Positions 6,148 through 13,385 of a DNA stretch of 16,161 nucleotides are shown piece by piece; the stretch's first letter is position 1; each line of letters starts with the position of its first letter. The translations under genes were made by a program, and so were the position numbers. This DNA is from Methanomassiliicoccaceae archaeon UBA113 (GTDB taxonomy: Archaea > Thermoplasmatota > Thermoplasmata > Methanomassiliicoccales > Methanomethylophilaceae). Location of the stretch: NCBI GenBank assembly GCA_002506175.1, contig DAXB01000017.1, positions 1 to 16,161 of the forward strand, given 5' to 3'. The notes beneath the pieces were generated by a model. The model saw only the letters and a program-made list of their open reading frames with translations. It made no database searches and had not been told where the DNA came from.

Positions 6148-7653
6148 ATGCCCGCAAAGAAACGCGTGAGAATGAGAGGCGTCAAACACACATCCAAGAA
6201 ATTGGAGGAGGAACTCCTAGAACGTTCCAGGACGCTTGCTGACAATCCGGGCATCATCAGGCCGCAATGCGCGGGAAACTGCAGGAAATGCCATTTTGAC
6301 AAGCCGTTCAAATCCATCGACGGACTCCAGAGCATCCGCAACAACCCGGACGCCCTCATCAAGGAGGCCAGCAAGATGCTCAATGACGACATCGTCAAGG
6401 CATACGCAGGCACAATCTCATTGGCGGCGGCAGGTTCCGTCCCCCTCCTCGCAAGCGCGAAACTCGGAGGAGAGGTTGTCTCATATGCGGTGAGGGGAAG
6501 CGTGGGGGCCGACAAGCTCATAGGGTGCCAGTACTACACCGATCCGAAGATCAGGCTCCTGCTTTTCAACAATTTCATCAAAAAGAACGGACTGAACCTC
6601 TACTCATTCGAGGATACTCTGGTCTGTTCCGACTGCGCCAACATGCCCGAGGACTACCTCTATGACACATTCTGGGAGACTCCCTACGAGTTCCCCGATG
6701 ACGGGCTCTGGTGCGGACACGAGACATCGGCCATGCTGGAGATCAAAGTCAAATCCCTGGGAGAGACCATCAAGATCTGCGACAGCTGCGCAAAGACCAT
6801 TTCGACGGTTCAATTCCTCATGTCCAGGGTCTGCTCCACAGAGCCCCTTGTGGATCTGGAGGTGTGCGTCAGGCACAAATACCACAAAGAAGGCGAGAAG
6901 GATTACGAGGAGATCAAAGGCGACAAGCTCAAGGAGTACATGATCGGAAAGCACACCGACTCCTCTATCATCAATGAGGTCAAGAGAGCCAAGCTGGGAG
7001 ACCTCAAGGAAAGCACCAGCGCCACATACATCATCGGAACCAAGAACTACGGTTCTTCATTGGATTCGTTCATAGCGGACCTCTCCGGAGAAGAGGATAT
7101 CAAGGCGGCCCTGAAGAAGTTCCTATCGGAGAACAGCCGGGCCGTGATAGTGAAGAACGCGAGGGTCAGCGATGTACTGTCGGCCCTCTGGGATATGGAC
7201 AGCAGCGGAATAATCGCCGCGTACACCGATGATGCGACCGCAGCCAAGATGGGTGACCAGTCCAAAAATCAGCCCGCTTCCACACTGGAGGCTGCCCACA
7301 ACATCTTCATCTCCGCCGACGTCGTCGCTACGCTCCCGGAATTCAAGAAACCCGGGCCGGTCACGACCATCGCAGATACATTGGCAAAAGCCGCCAAAGT
7401 GGGCGGACAGTCAATGGTCTTGGACAAGGTTCTGAATGTGGGAATCAAGGACAACAAAGGACGCAGCCTCGGAGCCGCATTCGTCATCGCAACCGGATCC
7501 CAGGATATGCCTATCAAGCTCAGCAATGACGAGAAAGAGTTCGCCGAATATCTTGTACCGTTCGTCAAGTCCCTGATAAACGCCCAGGGCGACAAGTACC
7601 GTGACGCGATGAACACCCTGCTCACTGCGTCAAGCTCTGGCGAGAAGGTCTGA
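6148..7653 (+). CDS. Cys-rich conserved archaeal-type protein of unknown function
   Basis: I do not recognise this 501-residue protein. The N terminus is very basic (MPAKKRVRMR), followed by a helical charged stretch and a C41-x3-C45-x2-C48 cluster. Further cysteines form CxxC pairs at 160/163 and 211/214, with C189-x-H191 between them and lone cysteines at 127, 229 and 240. This pattern suggests one or two zinc sites in the first half. There is a mildly hydrophobic Ala/Ser-rich stretch at 87-115 that is too polar for a sure membrane helix. The second half (about 300-501) has no cysteine and looks like a globular alpha/beta domain. CxxxCxxC resembles a radical-SAM motif, but nothing else in the protein supports that. 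It overlaps the end of convergent taw2 by 32 bp. Codon use matches its neighbours. Confidence 0.85.
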   Translation: MPAKKRVRMRGVKHTSKKLEEELLERSRTLADNPGIIRPQCAGNCRKCHFDKPFKSIDGLQSIRNNPDALIKEASKMLNDDIVKAYAGTISLAAAGSVPLLASAKLGGEVVSYAVRGSVGADKLIGCQYYTDPKIRLLLFNNFIKKNGLNLYSFEDTLVCSDCANMPEDYLYDTFWETPYEFPDDGLWCGHETSAMLEIKVKSLGETIKICDSCAKTISTVQFLMSRVCSTEPLVDLEVCVRHKYHKEGEKDYEEIKGDKLKEYMIGKHTDSSIINEVKRAKLGDLKESTSATYIIGTKNYGSSLDSFIADLSGEEDIKAALKKFLSENSRAVIVKNARVSDVLSALWDMDSSGIIAAYTDDATAAKMGDQSKNQPASTLEAAHNIFISADVVATLPEFKKPGPVTTIADTLAKAAKVGGQSMVLDKVLNVGIKDNKGRSLGAAFVIATGSQDMPIKLSNDEKEFAEYLVPFVKSLINAQGDKYRDAMNTLLTASSSGEKV

Positions 7654-8668
7654 TGCGGATATCCGCAACATAGTGAGATACCGAAGGCGCATACGACTTG
7701 ACCTCGCGGATTTTGACGATCTCGTAACCGTCAGACCCGCAGGCTGAGTCGAATACGGATCTGATCCTGTCCTCATACTCGTGTATGTAGAAAGTATCGT
7801 GATAATGGATCATCCCGCCCGGGCGTATCATCGACAGTGCCTTCGGAAGGAACTCGGACGTTGTCTGGACATATCCCATGAGTATACGGTCGGCGAAATG
7901 AATTCCAAGGAGATTCCTGTTGTCTGAAAGTATCGGGATGACTATGTCCTGAAGCCCGTTGTTGATTATATTCTTACAGAGAAACTCATACGATTCCGGA
8001 TTCTTCTCGCATGCGAACACACGTCTCGCACCCGAATACTTGGCCAAAGGAAGCGTGAAATAACCTATCCCGGCGAACATATCGACAACCGTCTCCCCGG
8101 TACAATCCTGATTCCTCATACGCATCCTCTCATCGGTATTCCCGGATGCGAACATGACCTTCGTTACATCGAAACCATAATGGATTCCATTCTCGAGACG
8201 CACCGATTCTGTCTCCGTCCCATAGATGACATCCATGCTCGGTTGCCTGAACTCCCCCGATACCCCCCTGACATCCGCGCATACGGTCTTCGCTCCAAGC
8301 ACCTCCGCATAGGTCCTCCCTATGAGTTCCCTGTATGGCTCGCAACGGGGATCCATCCTGACTATGACTATGTCCCCGACATACTCCCACTTCTCGGGGA
8401 TTATTCCATCAAGCTCCGGATAAGAAGCCAATATGTCGTGGATCTTCTCCTGGGGACTCCTGCGGTCCAGGGTATGGGCCTCTCCGTCCATCAGGTCCAT
8501 TCCCATGGCCCTAACATCATCCAAATGATCTGGGAGGATCGGAACGTAACGGAAACCGTCATCCTTGCCTATCTTCGCATGAAGATCGACATAGTTCCTA
8601 CACATTAGATCGCGTATCAAAGGGCCGGCGGTATCAGAAGGGAGCTTGGCGAATGTCACACTCTTCAT
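7622..8668 (-). CDS. taw2: Taw2/TYW2: tRNA(Phe) 4-demethylwyosine(37)-C7 aminocarboxypropyltransferase
   Basis: Transfers the 3-amino-3-carboxypropyl group of S-adenosylmethionine to 4-demethylwyosine at position 37 of tRNA(Phe), within archaeal wyosine synthesis. It shares the class I methyltransferase fold of the Trm5/TYW2 family. The SAM-binding segment is VVDMFAGIGYFTLPLAK, followed by ACEKNPESYEFLCKNI and the SDNRNL acidic loop. Assignment to TYW2 rather than Trm5 rests on DRILMGYVQTTSEFL followed by MIHYHDT; Trm5 has MNLP in place of MGY and lacks the HYH segment. The C-terminal REVKSYAPSVSHYVADI also matches TYW2. The length of 348 residues is normal. The ATG at 8668 overlaps the stop of the reductase gene in an ATGA. 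It is the last gene of the seven-gene operon and runs 32 bp into the convergent gene. Confidence 0.92.
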   Translation of the reverse strand: MKSVTFAKLPSDTAGPLIRDLMCRNYVDLHAKIGKDDGFRYVPILPDHLDDVRAMGMDLMDGEAHTLDRRSPQEKIHDILASYPELDGIIPEKWEYVGDIVIVRMDPRCEPYRELIGRTYAEVLGAKTVCADVRGVSGEFRQPSMDVIYGTETESVRLENGIHYGFDVTKVMFASGNTDERMRMRNQDCTGETVVDMFAGIGYFTLPLAKYSGARRVFACEKNPESYEFLCKNIINNGLQDIVIPILSDNRNLLGIHFADRILMGYVQTTSEFLPKALSMIRPGGMIHYHDTFYIHEYEDRIRSVFDSACGSDGYEIVKIREVKSYAPSVSHYVADIRIRPSRQSLTQ

Positions 8669-9810
8669 CTGATCGACCTCATCATCAACCCAATGCCTGA
8701 GAACAGCGTTTTTGGATTCTTGATGATCAGTTTCGCGGTTTCGCCCGGATTATCGAGATCTATCTCGTCAAGCTTCGAACGCACATCAGGCTTGCTGGCG
8801 AGCAAGTAAGCCTTGTTGAGGTCCGCATCGCTCATCCCGAGGTACTTCTTCCTGAGAGAATAACCGAAAGTCAGGCTCTTGCCTATCTCTTCCTTCCATC
8901 CTCTCTCGTACTCGGAAAGCTCCCTCGCGAAGAAGGAATCCGCCTCCAATGCGGAAGATGCAGCCTCCACGAGATGCTTATTGGCCTTGAACGCAGGATA
9001 CAGGCCGCCGCCGGACACCGGTTTGACGAGCCCTGCGGCATCCCCTGCCAGCAATATCCTGTCATCATACGTTCTGGGACGACCTCCCAACGGGATCTTA
9101 CCGACGTACAGCTTATCGACCTTATCCGCTGCTCCCAGCTTTATCAGCAAATCCGTAAGATACGTCGCGGGTGGTCCGGCGCTCCACTTGGTACAGAGCC
9201 CTATGCGGGTGAAATCCCCGCAGGGTATCTGCCATGCAAAGAAACCGGGCGCCAGCTTGTTGCCGATGAACAGACGGAAGACGTCCTGATCGTCCATCCT
9301 CATCTTGACATCAACCTGCATACCGCGCACGTATTCCTCGGGCTCGTTGTCTCCCAAAGATGCCGCTATTCTCGATGCCTGGCCGTCCGCACCTATGAGG
9401 AGCTTGGCCTTATGTCTCCCGGTGGTTGACTGGATGACCGCCCCGTCCTTGATGGAATGCGATTCGTACCTGTCGTTGAATGAAAATCTGGCGCCGTCCC
9501 TGAGTGCCGCGTCCGCCATACGGAGCTCCAGATCGACACGGTCGACCATCCTTCCCTTAGGCTTCTTGGATTGGACACGCAGTGTCCTCCCATCCGGGAA
9601 GACCACCTCTGCGCCGTATAATGTGTTGATGATGTCCGGCTTGACACCGGACAGCCTTATCGTTTCGTCTGTGATCAGGCCGGTGCAGTGCTGGGGGAGG
9701 CCGGGAGTGGCATGCTCCTCCAGCACTACGGTGTCATAGCCCTTCTTTGCAAGAGCCCTTGCAGCTATCGTGCCCGCAGGACCTGCTCCGACTACTATGA
9801 CGTCGTTCAT
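8665..9810 (-). CDS. Geranylgeranyl reductase family protein (archaeal lipid saturation)
   Basis: FAD-dependent reductase that probably hydrogenates the geranylgeranyl chains of archaeal phospholipid precursors, working at the membrane surface. The 381 residues begin with a Rossmann dinucleotide site VVGAGPAGTIAARALAKKGY and an acidic end (VLEEH) of the second strand. Other family features are PQHCTGLI near residue 40, the substrate-pocket PGFFAWQIPCGDFTRIGL, and GDAAGLVKPVSGGGLYPAF, which binds FAD. The C terminus is helical with no clear membrane span. Paralogues that reduce menaquinone side chains or act at other stages cannot be told apart by sequence alone. The ATG at 9810 is preceded by TGAGGT and lies 6 bp after transaldolase. 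It overlaps taw2 by four bases. Confidence 0.9.
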   Translation of the reverse strand: MNDVIVVGAGPAGTIAARALAKKGYDTVVLEEHATPGLPQHCTGLITDETIRLSGVKPDIINTLYGAEVVFPDGRTLRVQSKKPKGRMVDRVDLELRMADAALRDGARFSFNDRYESHSIKDGAVIQSTTGRHKAKLLIGADGQASRIAASLGDNEPEEYVRGMQVDVKMRMDDQDVFRLFIGNKLAPGFFAWQIPCGDFTRIGLCTKWSAGPPATYLTDLLIKLGAADKVDKLYVGKIPLGGRPRTYDDRILLAGDAAGLVKPVSGGGLYPAFKANKHLVEAASSALEADSFFARELSEYERGWKEEIGKSLTFGYSLRKKYLGMSDADLNKAYLLASKPDVRSKLDEIDLDNPGETAKLIIKNPKTLFSGIGLMMRSIR

Positions 9811-9816
9811 CTGACC

Positions 9817-10464
9817 TCAGTTCTTCTTAGACTTCTCGTAGTCTGCGATGAACTTCTGGATTCCCTCATCCGTCTTAGGATGGGAGACCATCTTCTTCAG
9901 GGTGTCATAGGGGATGGTTGCGATATCGCATCCGTCCAGAGCGGCTTCGAGAACATGGTTGGGTCCGCGAATCGATGCTGCGATGACCTCTGTGGGGTAT
10001 CCGTAGTTCTCGAGGATGGTCATGATCTGTCCGACGAGGTCTCCTCCGAACTGTCCGATATCATCGAGACGTCCGATGAAGGGAGAGACGAACGCTGCTC
10101 CCGCCTTTGCCGCCAGGAGTGCCTGGAGAGGCGAGAAGATGAGCGTGACGTTGACCTTGATTCCCTCTGAGGAGAGAATCTTGGTCGCCTTGAGTGTCTC
10201 GACGCACATCGGGAGCTTGACGTTGATGTTCGGGTGGATCTTGGAGAGCTCGCGGCCTTCCTTGACCATCTCGTCAGCGGTCATCGACATAGCCTCTGCG
10301 GAGATGGGTCCGTCCACGACCTCCGCGATCTCTCTTACGCGGGTCCTGACGTCGACTCCCTCTTTGGCGATGAGACTGGGATTGGTGGTTACTCCGTCCA
10401 GGATTCCCCAGCTGTTGATTTCCTTGATCATGTCCAGATTTGCTGTGTCTATGAATATCTTCAT
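9817..10464 (-). CDS. tal: Transaldolase (small MipB/TalC type)
   Basis: Exchanges a dihydroxyacetone unit between sugar phosphates in the non-oxidative pentose phosphate pathway. The 215-residue protein is of the compact TalC class, starting MKIFIDTANLDMIKEI and GVTTNPSLIAKEG. The Schiff-base lysine is in NINVKLPM. Two positions separate transaldolases from fructose-6-phosphate aldolases: ISAEAM has Glu where the aldolase has Gln, and VSPFIGRLDDIG has Phe where the aldolase has Tyr. Both point to transaldolase. The ATG at 10464 lies 4 bp after the stop of the transketolase C half, with AAAGG upstream. Translation from further upstream would add unrelated residues read through the end of the previous gene. 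The neighbouring transketolase subunits strongly support the role. Confidence 0.94.
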   Translation of the reverse strand: MKIFIDTANLDMIKEINSWGILDGVTTNPSLIAKEGVDVRTRVREIAEVVDGPISAEAMSMTADEMVKEGRELSKIHPNINVKLPMCVETLKATKILSSEGIKVNVTLIFSPLQALLAAKAGAAFVSPFIGRLDDIGQFGGDLVGQIMTILENYGYPTEVIAASIRGPNHVLEAALDGCDIATIPYDTLKKMVSHPKTDEGIQKFIADYEKSKKN

Positions 10465-10468
10465 GTTC

Positions 10469-11413
10469 TCAACCTTTCCTTGAAATGGATTTCCTGACCG
10501 CTGCGCAGATGTCATCTGCGGTAAGGCCGTACTTGACCATGAGGTCGTCTGGTTTACCGGACTCGCCGAACGTATCCCTGGTTCCGACTCTCTCGAGCGG
10601 TACGCAGACATTCTCCGACAGGCATTCCGCCACTGCGGATCCGAGTCCTCCGATTATGCTGTGCTCCTCTGCCGTGACACAGCATCCGGTCTTCCTGACC
10701 GATGTGATGATCGCTTCGGAATCGAGTGGTTTGATGGTGGACATGTTGATGACCTCCGCATCGATTCCGTTTTCCTTGAGTTTCTCCGCTGCTTCGAGAC
10801 AGGAGCAGACCATCTGACCGCATCCTACGATCGTGACGTCCTTACCTTCCCTGAGCACCTTCGCTTTCCCGATCTCGAACTTGACACCCTCTTCGAGGAT
10901 TGTCGGGAACTCGGCACGTCCCATCCTCATGTAGACGGGTCCGTTGAACTCAGCGATGGCCTTAGTTGCCGCGAACGCCTCGTAAGCGTCTGCGGGTGCG
11001 ATGACCGTCATATTGGGAAGTGCGCGCATGACCGCGATATCCTCCAGTGCCTGGTGTGATGCTCCGTCCTCCCCCACACTGATTCCGCAGTGGGTTGCGA
11101 CGATCTTGACATTGAGTTTAGGATATGCCACTCCGAGCCTGATCTGCTCCCAGCATCTTCCCGTTGCGAAGACTCCGAAAGTGGAGGCGAAGACGGTCTT
11201 CCCGGATGCGGCCAGACCGGATGCAATTCCGATCATGTTCTGCTCCGCGATACCGACTTCGATGAATCTCTCCGGACAGACCTTCTGGAAATCGGAGGTC
11301 TTGGTGGATCCCGCAAGGTCAGCGTCCATGACGACGACGTTCGGGTTCTCCTTCGCCAGCTCGGCCAGGGCCTTTCCGTAGTAGTTGCGCTGTGCTAGCT
11401 TCTTTCCGGTCAT
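10469..11413 (-). CDS. Transketolase, C-terminal subunit
   Basis: The 314-residue half carries the pyrimidine-binding and C-terminal domains of a split transketolase. EVGIAEQNMIGIASGLA contains the glutamate that activates thiamine diphosphate. FGVFATGRCWEQIR and THCGISVGEDGASHQALEDI are typical of the Pyr domain, and the C-terminal domain starts near residue 185 (VTIVGCGQM). It needs the N-terminal subunit encoded just upstream; the two genes overlap by four bases (ATGA), which would help 1:1 production. Two-gene transketolases are common in archaea. The related DXP synthase and pyruvate dehydrogenase E1-beta are excluded by the partner gene and by neighbouring transaldolase. Confidence 0.94.
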   Translation of the reverse strand: MTGKKLAQRNYYGKALAELAKENPNVVVMDADLAGSTKTSDFQKVCPERFIEVGIAEQNMIGIASGLAASGKTVFASTFGVFATGRCWEQIRLGVAYPKLNVKIVATHCGISVGEDGASHQALEDIAVMRALPNMTVIAPADAYEAFAATKAIAEFNGPVYMRMGRAEFPTILEEGVKFEIGKAKVLREGKDVTIVGCGQMVCSCLEAAEKLKENGIDAEVINMSTIKPLDSEAIITSVRKTGCCVTAEEHSIIGGLGSAVAECLSENVCVPLERVGTRDTFGESGKPDDLMVKYGLTADDICAAVRKSISRKG

Positions 11414-12243
11414 TGAATCAGCTCCTTAAGTTCAGCTACCGCCTTTGGATACTCCTCAGCGGTGCACGCCCTTCCGTGGAATCCGGCGTTGTTCTCCATA
11501 AAAGACACACCCTTTCCTTTGATCGTCTTCATTATGATGACCGAGGGTCTGACGTTGGATGACCTGGAAGCCCTCTCGAGAGCCTCGAGGATCTGACGCA
11601 TGTTGTGACCGTCGATGATGATGACGTTCCATCCGCATGCCTTCCATTTCTCCGGAAGGGGCTCGAGTCCGACTGCGGCCTCCGTGTCTCCTGTGATCTG
11701 AAGCCTGTTGCGGTCGACGATGGCGATTAGGTTGTTCAGACCGTTCTGGCGTGCAAACATCGCAGCCTCCCAGTTCTGTCCCTCCTGCATCTCTCCGTCT
11801 CCGAGCATGCAGACGGTCTTGTAGTTCTTGCCGTCCATCTTTCCGGCCATGGCGATTCCGCATGCCATGCTGAGTCCCTGTCCGAGCGATCCCGTGGACA
11901 TCTCGACTCCGGGCACCTTTCCGCGAACGGGGTGTCCCTGAAGCTTGGATCCGATCTTTCTGAGGCTGATGAGATCCTCGACGGGGAAATATCCGGACTC
12001 TGCCAACGCGGCATAGAGAACGGGTGCAACGTGACCCTTGGAAAGGACGAACCTGTCCCTGTCCTCCCACTGGGGGTTCTTCGGGTCGTGCTTCAAGAAG
12101 CTGAAGTAGAGCGCGGACATCATATCCGCTGCGGACATCGATCCTCCGGGGTGTCCGGAGTTGGCCGCGTATGTCATCTCGATGACGTGAAGCCTGAGCT
12201 TGTTCGCAATGTTCTCGAGTTCTGCAACTGTGTAGTCTGACAT
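11410..12243 (-). CDS. Transketolase, N-terminal subunit
   Basis: The 277-residue half holds the diphosphate-binding domain of transketolase. The thiamine-diphosphate motif runs from GDGEMQEGQNWEAA to VDRNRLQ, about 28 residues apart. Substrate-site features are NSGHPGGSMSAADMM near residue 30, SKGHVAPVLYAAL and LQGHPVRGKVPGVEMSTGSL. With the C-terminal subunit it moves two-carbon units between pentose and triose/tetrose phosphates, giving ribose 5-phosphate and erythrose 4-phosphate without an oxidative branch. The start is the ATG at 12243, 5 bp after the PCNA stop, with a weak GAGTGAG upstream. A GTG at 12252 would overlap the PCNA stop (GTGA) and add three residues but has no visible ribosome binding site. 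Confidence 0.94.
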   Translation of the reverse strand: MSDYTVAELENIANKLRLHVIEMTYAANSGHPGGSMSAADMMSALYFSFLKHDPKNPQWEDRDRFVLSKGHVAPVLYAALAESGYFPVEDLISLRKIGSKLQGHPVRGKVPGVEMSTGSLGQGLSMACGIAMAGKMDGKNYKTVCMLGDGEMQEGQNWEAAMFARQNGLNNLIAIVDRNRLQITGDTEAAVGLEPLPEKWKACGWNVIIIDGHNMRQILEALERASRSSNVRPSVIIMKTIKGKGVSFMENNAGFHGRACTAEEYPKAVAELKELIQ

Positions 12244-12248
12244 CGTAC

Positions 12249-12983
12249 TCACTCGCTTTCGATCCTTGGTGCGAGGAGGTAATCGACCGTAACCGCACCG
12301 TCCGCCAGCGAGAACAGGAGCTTTACCGGGTAATCGCTGTCGAGTTCGATGTTAACCTGCGTTCCGGAAGGGATTGCCTTGATTATGTTGGCAAGGTACT
12401 CCGGAGGGAACATACTGCACACATCCGACTCCGCGTCGATCTTCGCCGCATCCTTCTCGAGCTTGAGGCTGACTGAATCTGTGTCTCCTTCGCAGGAGAG
12501 CTCGAAGAACTCGGGTCCGGCTTTGAGCGTGATGTGATCTGAAATGGATTCTGCCGCGCGTATTCCCTTCTGGAGCTCCTCCACCGGGACCAGAATGTTG
12601 GCAGACAGATTGAGCTGCGGTACCTTGGGATCGTTCATTCCAGACGTGTCGATGAGACTCATGCACCTGGTGATGTTACCGATCTTGAACACGAGCTTGC
12701 CTGTGTTGTCGTCCTGCTCCATCTTGATGACCTCGCCACTTCCCGCGAGCTTTAGGACGCTCTTGACCTTGTCAAGATCGAGTCCGAGCTCGGTATCCTC
12801 CGCGGAATAGCTCTCGAACGCACCTTTGTTGACGTGCATCTCTATCATTGCAACATGGGCCGCATCCACCGCCTTAAGGGTCATACCATCAGCCGTGATG
12901 GTAAACTTGACCTCGTCGATGAGCGTCGAGATGATGTTGACGAGACCTTTCAGGGTGTCGGATTTCAGCTCTGCACTGAACAT
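12249..12983 (-). CDS. pcn: DNA polymerase sliding clamp (PCNA)
   Basis: Homotrimeric ring that tethers DNA polymerases, FEN1, ligase and other PIP-box proteins to DNA. The 244 residues match the usual archaeal length. Recognisable parts are the N-terminal FSAELKSDTLKGLVNIISTL, the DGMTLKAVDAAHVAMIEM segment of the first domain, the interdomain region around residues 115-135, and the C-terminal VKLLFSLADGAVTVDYLLAPRIE that forms part of the PIP-box groove. The ATG at 12983 is preceded by GAGGTGG. It follows tfs by 9 bp and precedes the transketolase N half by 5 bp, so it is probably expressed from the tfs promoter. Confidence 0.97.
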   Translation of the reverse strand: MFSAELKSDTLKGLVNIISTLIDEVKFTITADGMTLKAVDAAHVAMIEMHVNKGAFESYSAEDTELGLDLDKVKSVLKLAGSGEVIKMEQDDNTGKLVFKIGNITRCMSLIDTSGMNDPKVPQLNLSANILVPVEELQKGIRAAESISDHITLKAGPEFFELSCEGDTDSVSLKLEKDAAKIDAESDVCSMFPPEYLANIIKAIPSGTQVNIELDSDYPVKLLFSLADGAVTVDYLLAPRIESE

Positions 12984-12992
12984 CGTGCCACC

Positions 12993-13289
12993 TCAGTACT
13001 CTCTCCAAGAGTGGTTGCACTTGCAGCAACGGTAAATCCTTGTCTCAGGCTCATCCGCTGCGCGGGTCTGCCTGATGACGAAGAATGCTTCGGTGTGTCC
13101 GCATTCCGGACACGGGATGCGTGTCTTCGGAAGGGTAGCGACATTCTCCGTGATGATTGTGGTCTCCCTCTCTTTGACATCGGTCTTGACGATCTCTGCC
13201 TTGGCACCAATTTCTTTCGTGGCGCCGCAAGAATTGCAAACATATTTCCCGTCTTGGGGGAACATCATTGATCCGCATGTGCAAAACAA
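12993..13289 (-). CDS. tfs: Transcription factor S (TFIIS-like RNA cleavage factor)
   Basis: Stimulates the intrinsic RNA cleavage of archaeal RNA polymerase to rescue backtracked complexes. The 98-residue protein has an N-terminal zinc ribbon and a C-terminal TFIIS ribbon: CPECGHTEAFFVIRQTR, then the catalytic Asp-Glu in RAADEPETRIY, then CCKCNHSWREY. The N-terminal ribbon is odd. It reads FCTCGS, so the first cysteine pair is CxC (C3, C5) instead of the usual CxxC, while the second pair YVCNSCG is normal. The start is a TTG at 13289, which puts Phe-Cys directly after Met as in homologues; no upstream ATG fits. AGAGG lies nine bases before it. First gene of the seven-gene operon. Confidence 0.93.
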   Translation of the reverse strand: MFCTCGSMMFPQDGKYVCNSCGATKEIGAKAEIVKTDVKERETTIITENVATLPKTRIPCPECGHTEAFFVIRQTRAADEPETRIYRCCKCNHSWREY

Positions 13290-13290
13290 C

Positions 13291-13309
13291 GTAATCAGCC
13301 TCTGATTAC
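13291..13309. promoter_or_regulatory. Perfect inverted repeat at the tfs transcription/translation start
   Basis: GTAATCAG (13291-13298) and CTGATTAC (13302-13309) form a perfect 8-bp palindrome with a CCT spacer. It ends one base before the TTG start of tfs and covers the predicted transcription start (about 13303). The AGG of the likely Shine-Dalgarno is the spacer. It could be an operator or, if transcription starts further upstream, an mRNA hairpin that hides the ribosome binding site. Confidence 0.6.
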
Positions 13310-13323
13310 CCCATCGCCCATAT

Positions 13324-13334
13324 CATAATAAAAG
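13324..13334 (-). promoter_or_regulatory. TATA-like promoter of the tfs-pcn-transketolase-taw2 operon
   Basis: The minus strand reads CTTTTATTATG, about 35-45 bp before the tfs TTG codon, predicting transcription from near 13303. It is the only clear A/T-rich promoter element between the preceding terminator and tfs. The seven genes downstream have gaps no larger than 9 bp. A 5-bp hairpin at 13339-13354 lies just upstream of the box. Confidence 0.5.
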
Positions 13335-13360
13335 TTAGCGCCTGCGTGTAGGCGTTAATT

Positions 13361-13385
13361 ATAAAATAAAGCGGGGGAGACCCCC
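13361..13385 (-). terminator. Hairpin plus U-rich terminator of the membrane-anchored gene
   Basis: On the minus strand GGGGG-TCT-CCCCC (13385-13373) begins directly after the TGA stop and is followed by GCTTTATTTTAT. It separates the membrane-anchored gene from the tfs operon on the same strand. Confidence 0.7.

Noticed and set aside
6268..6291. Radical-SAM type CxxxCxxC motif in the Cys-rich protein
   Set aside because: The residue before the last Cys is Lys rather than aromatic, and no other radical-SAM strand, GGE-like motif or barrel pattern follows.
11456..12298. Arg-rich 280-codon frame within the transketolase N-half gene
   Set aside because: It is the same strand in another frame; the low-complexity Arg/His product is typical of a shadow, and the real frame has thiamine-diphosphate motifs.
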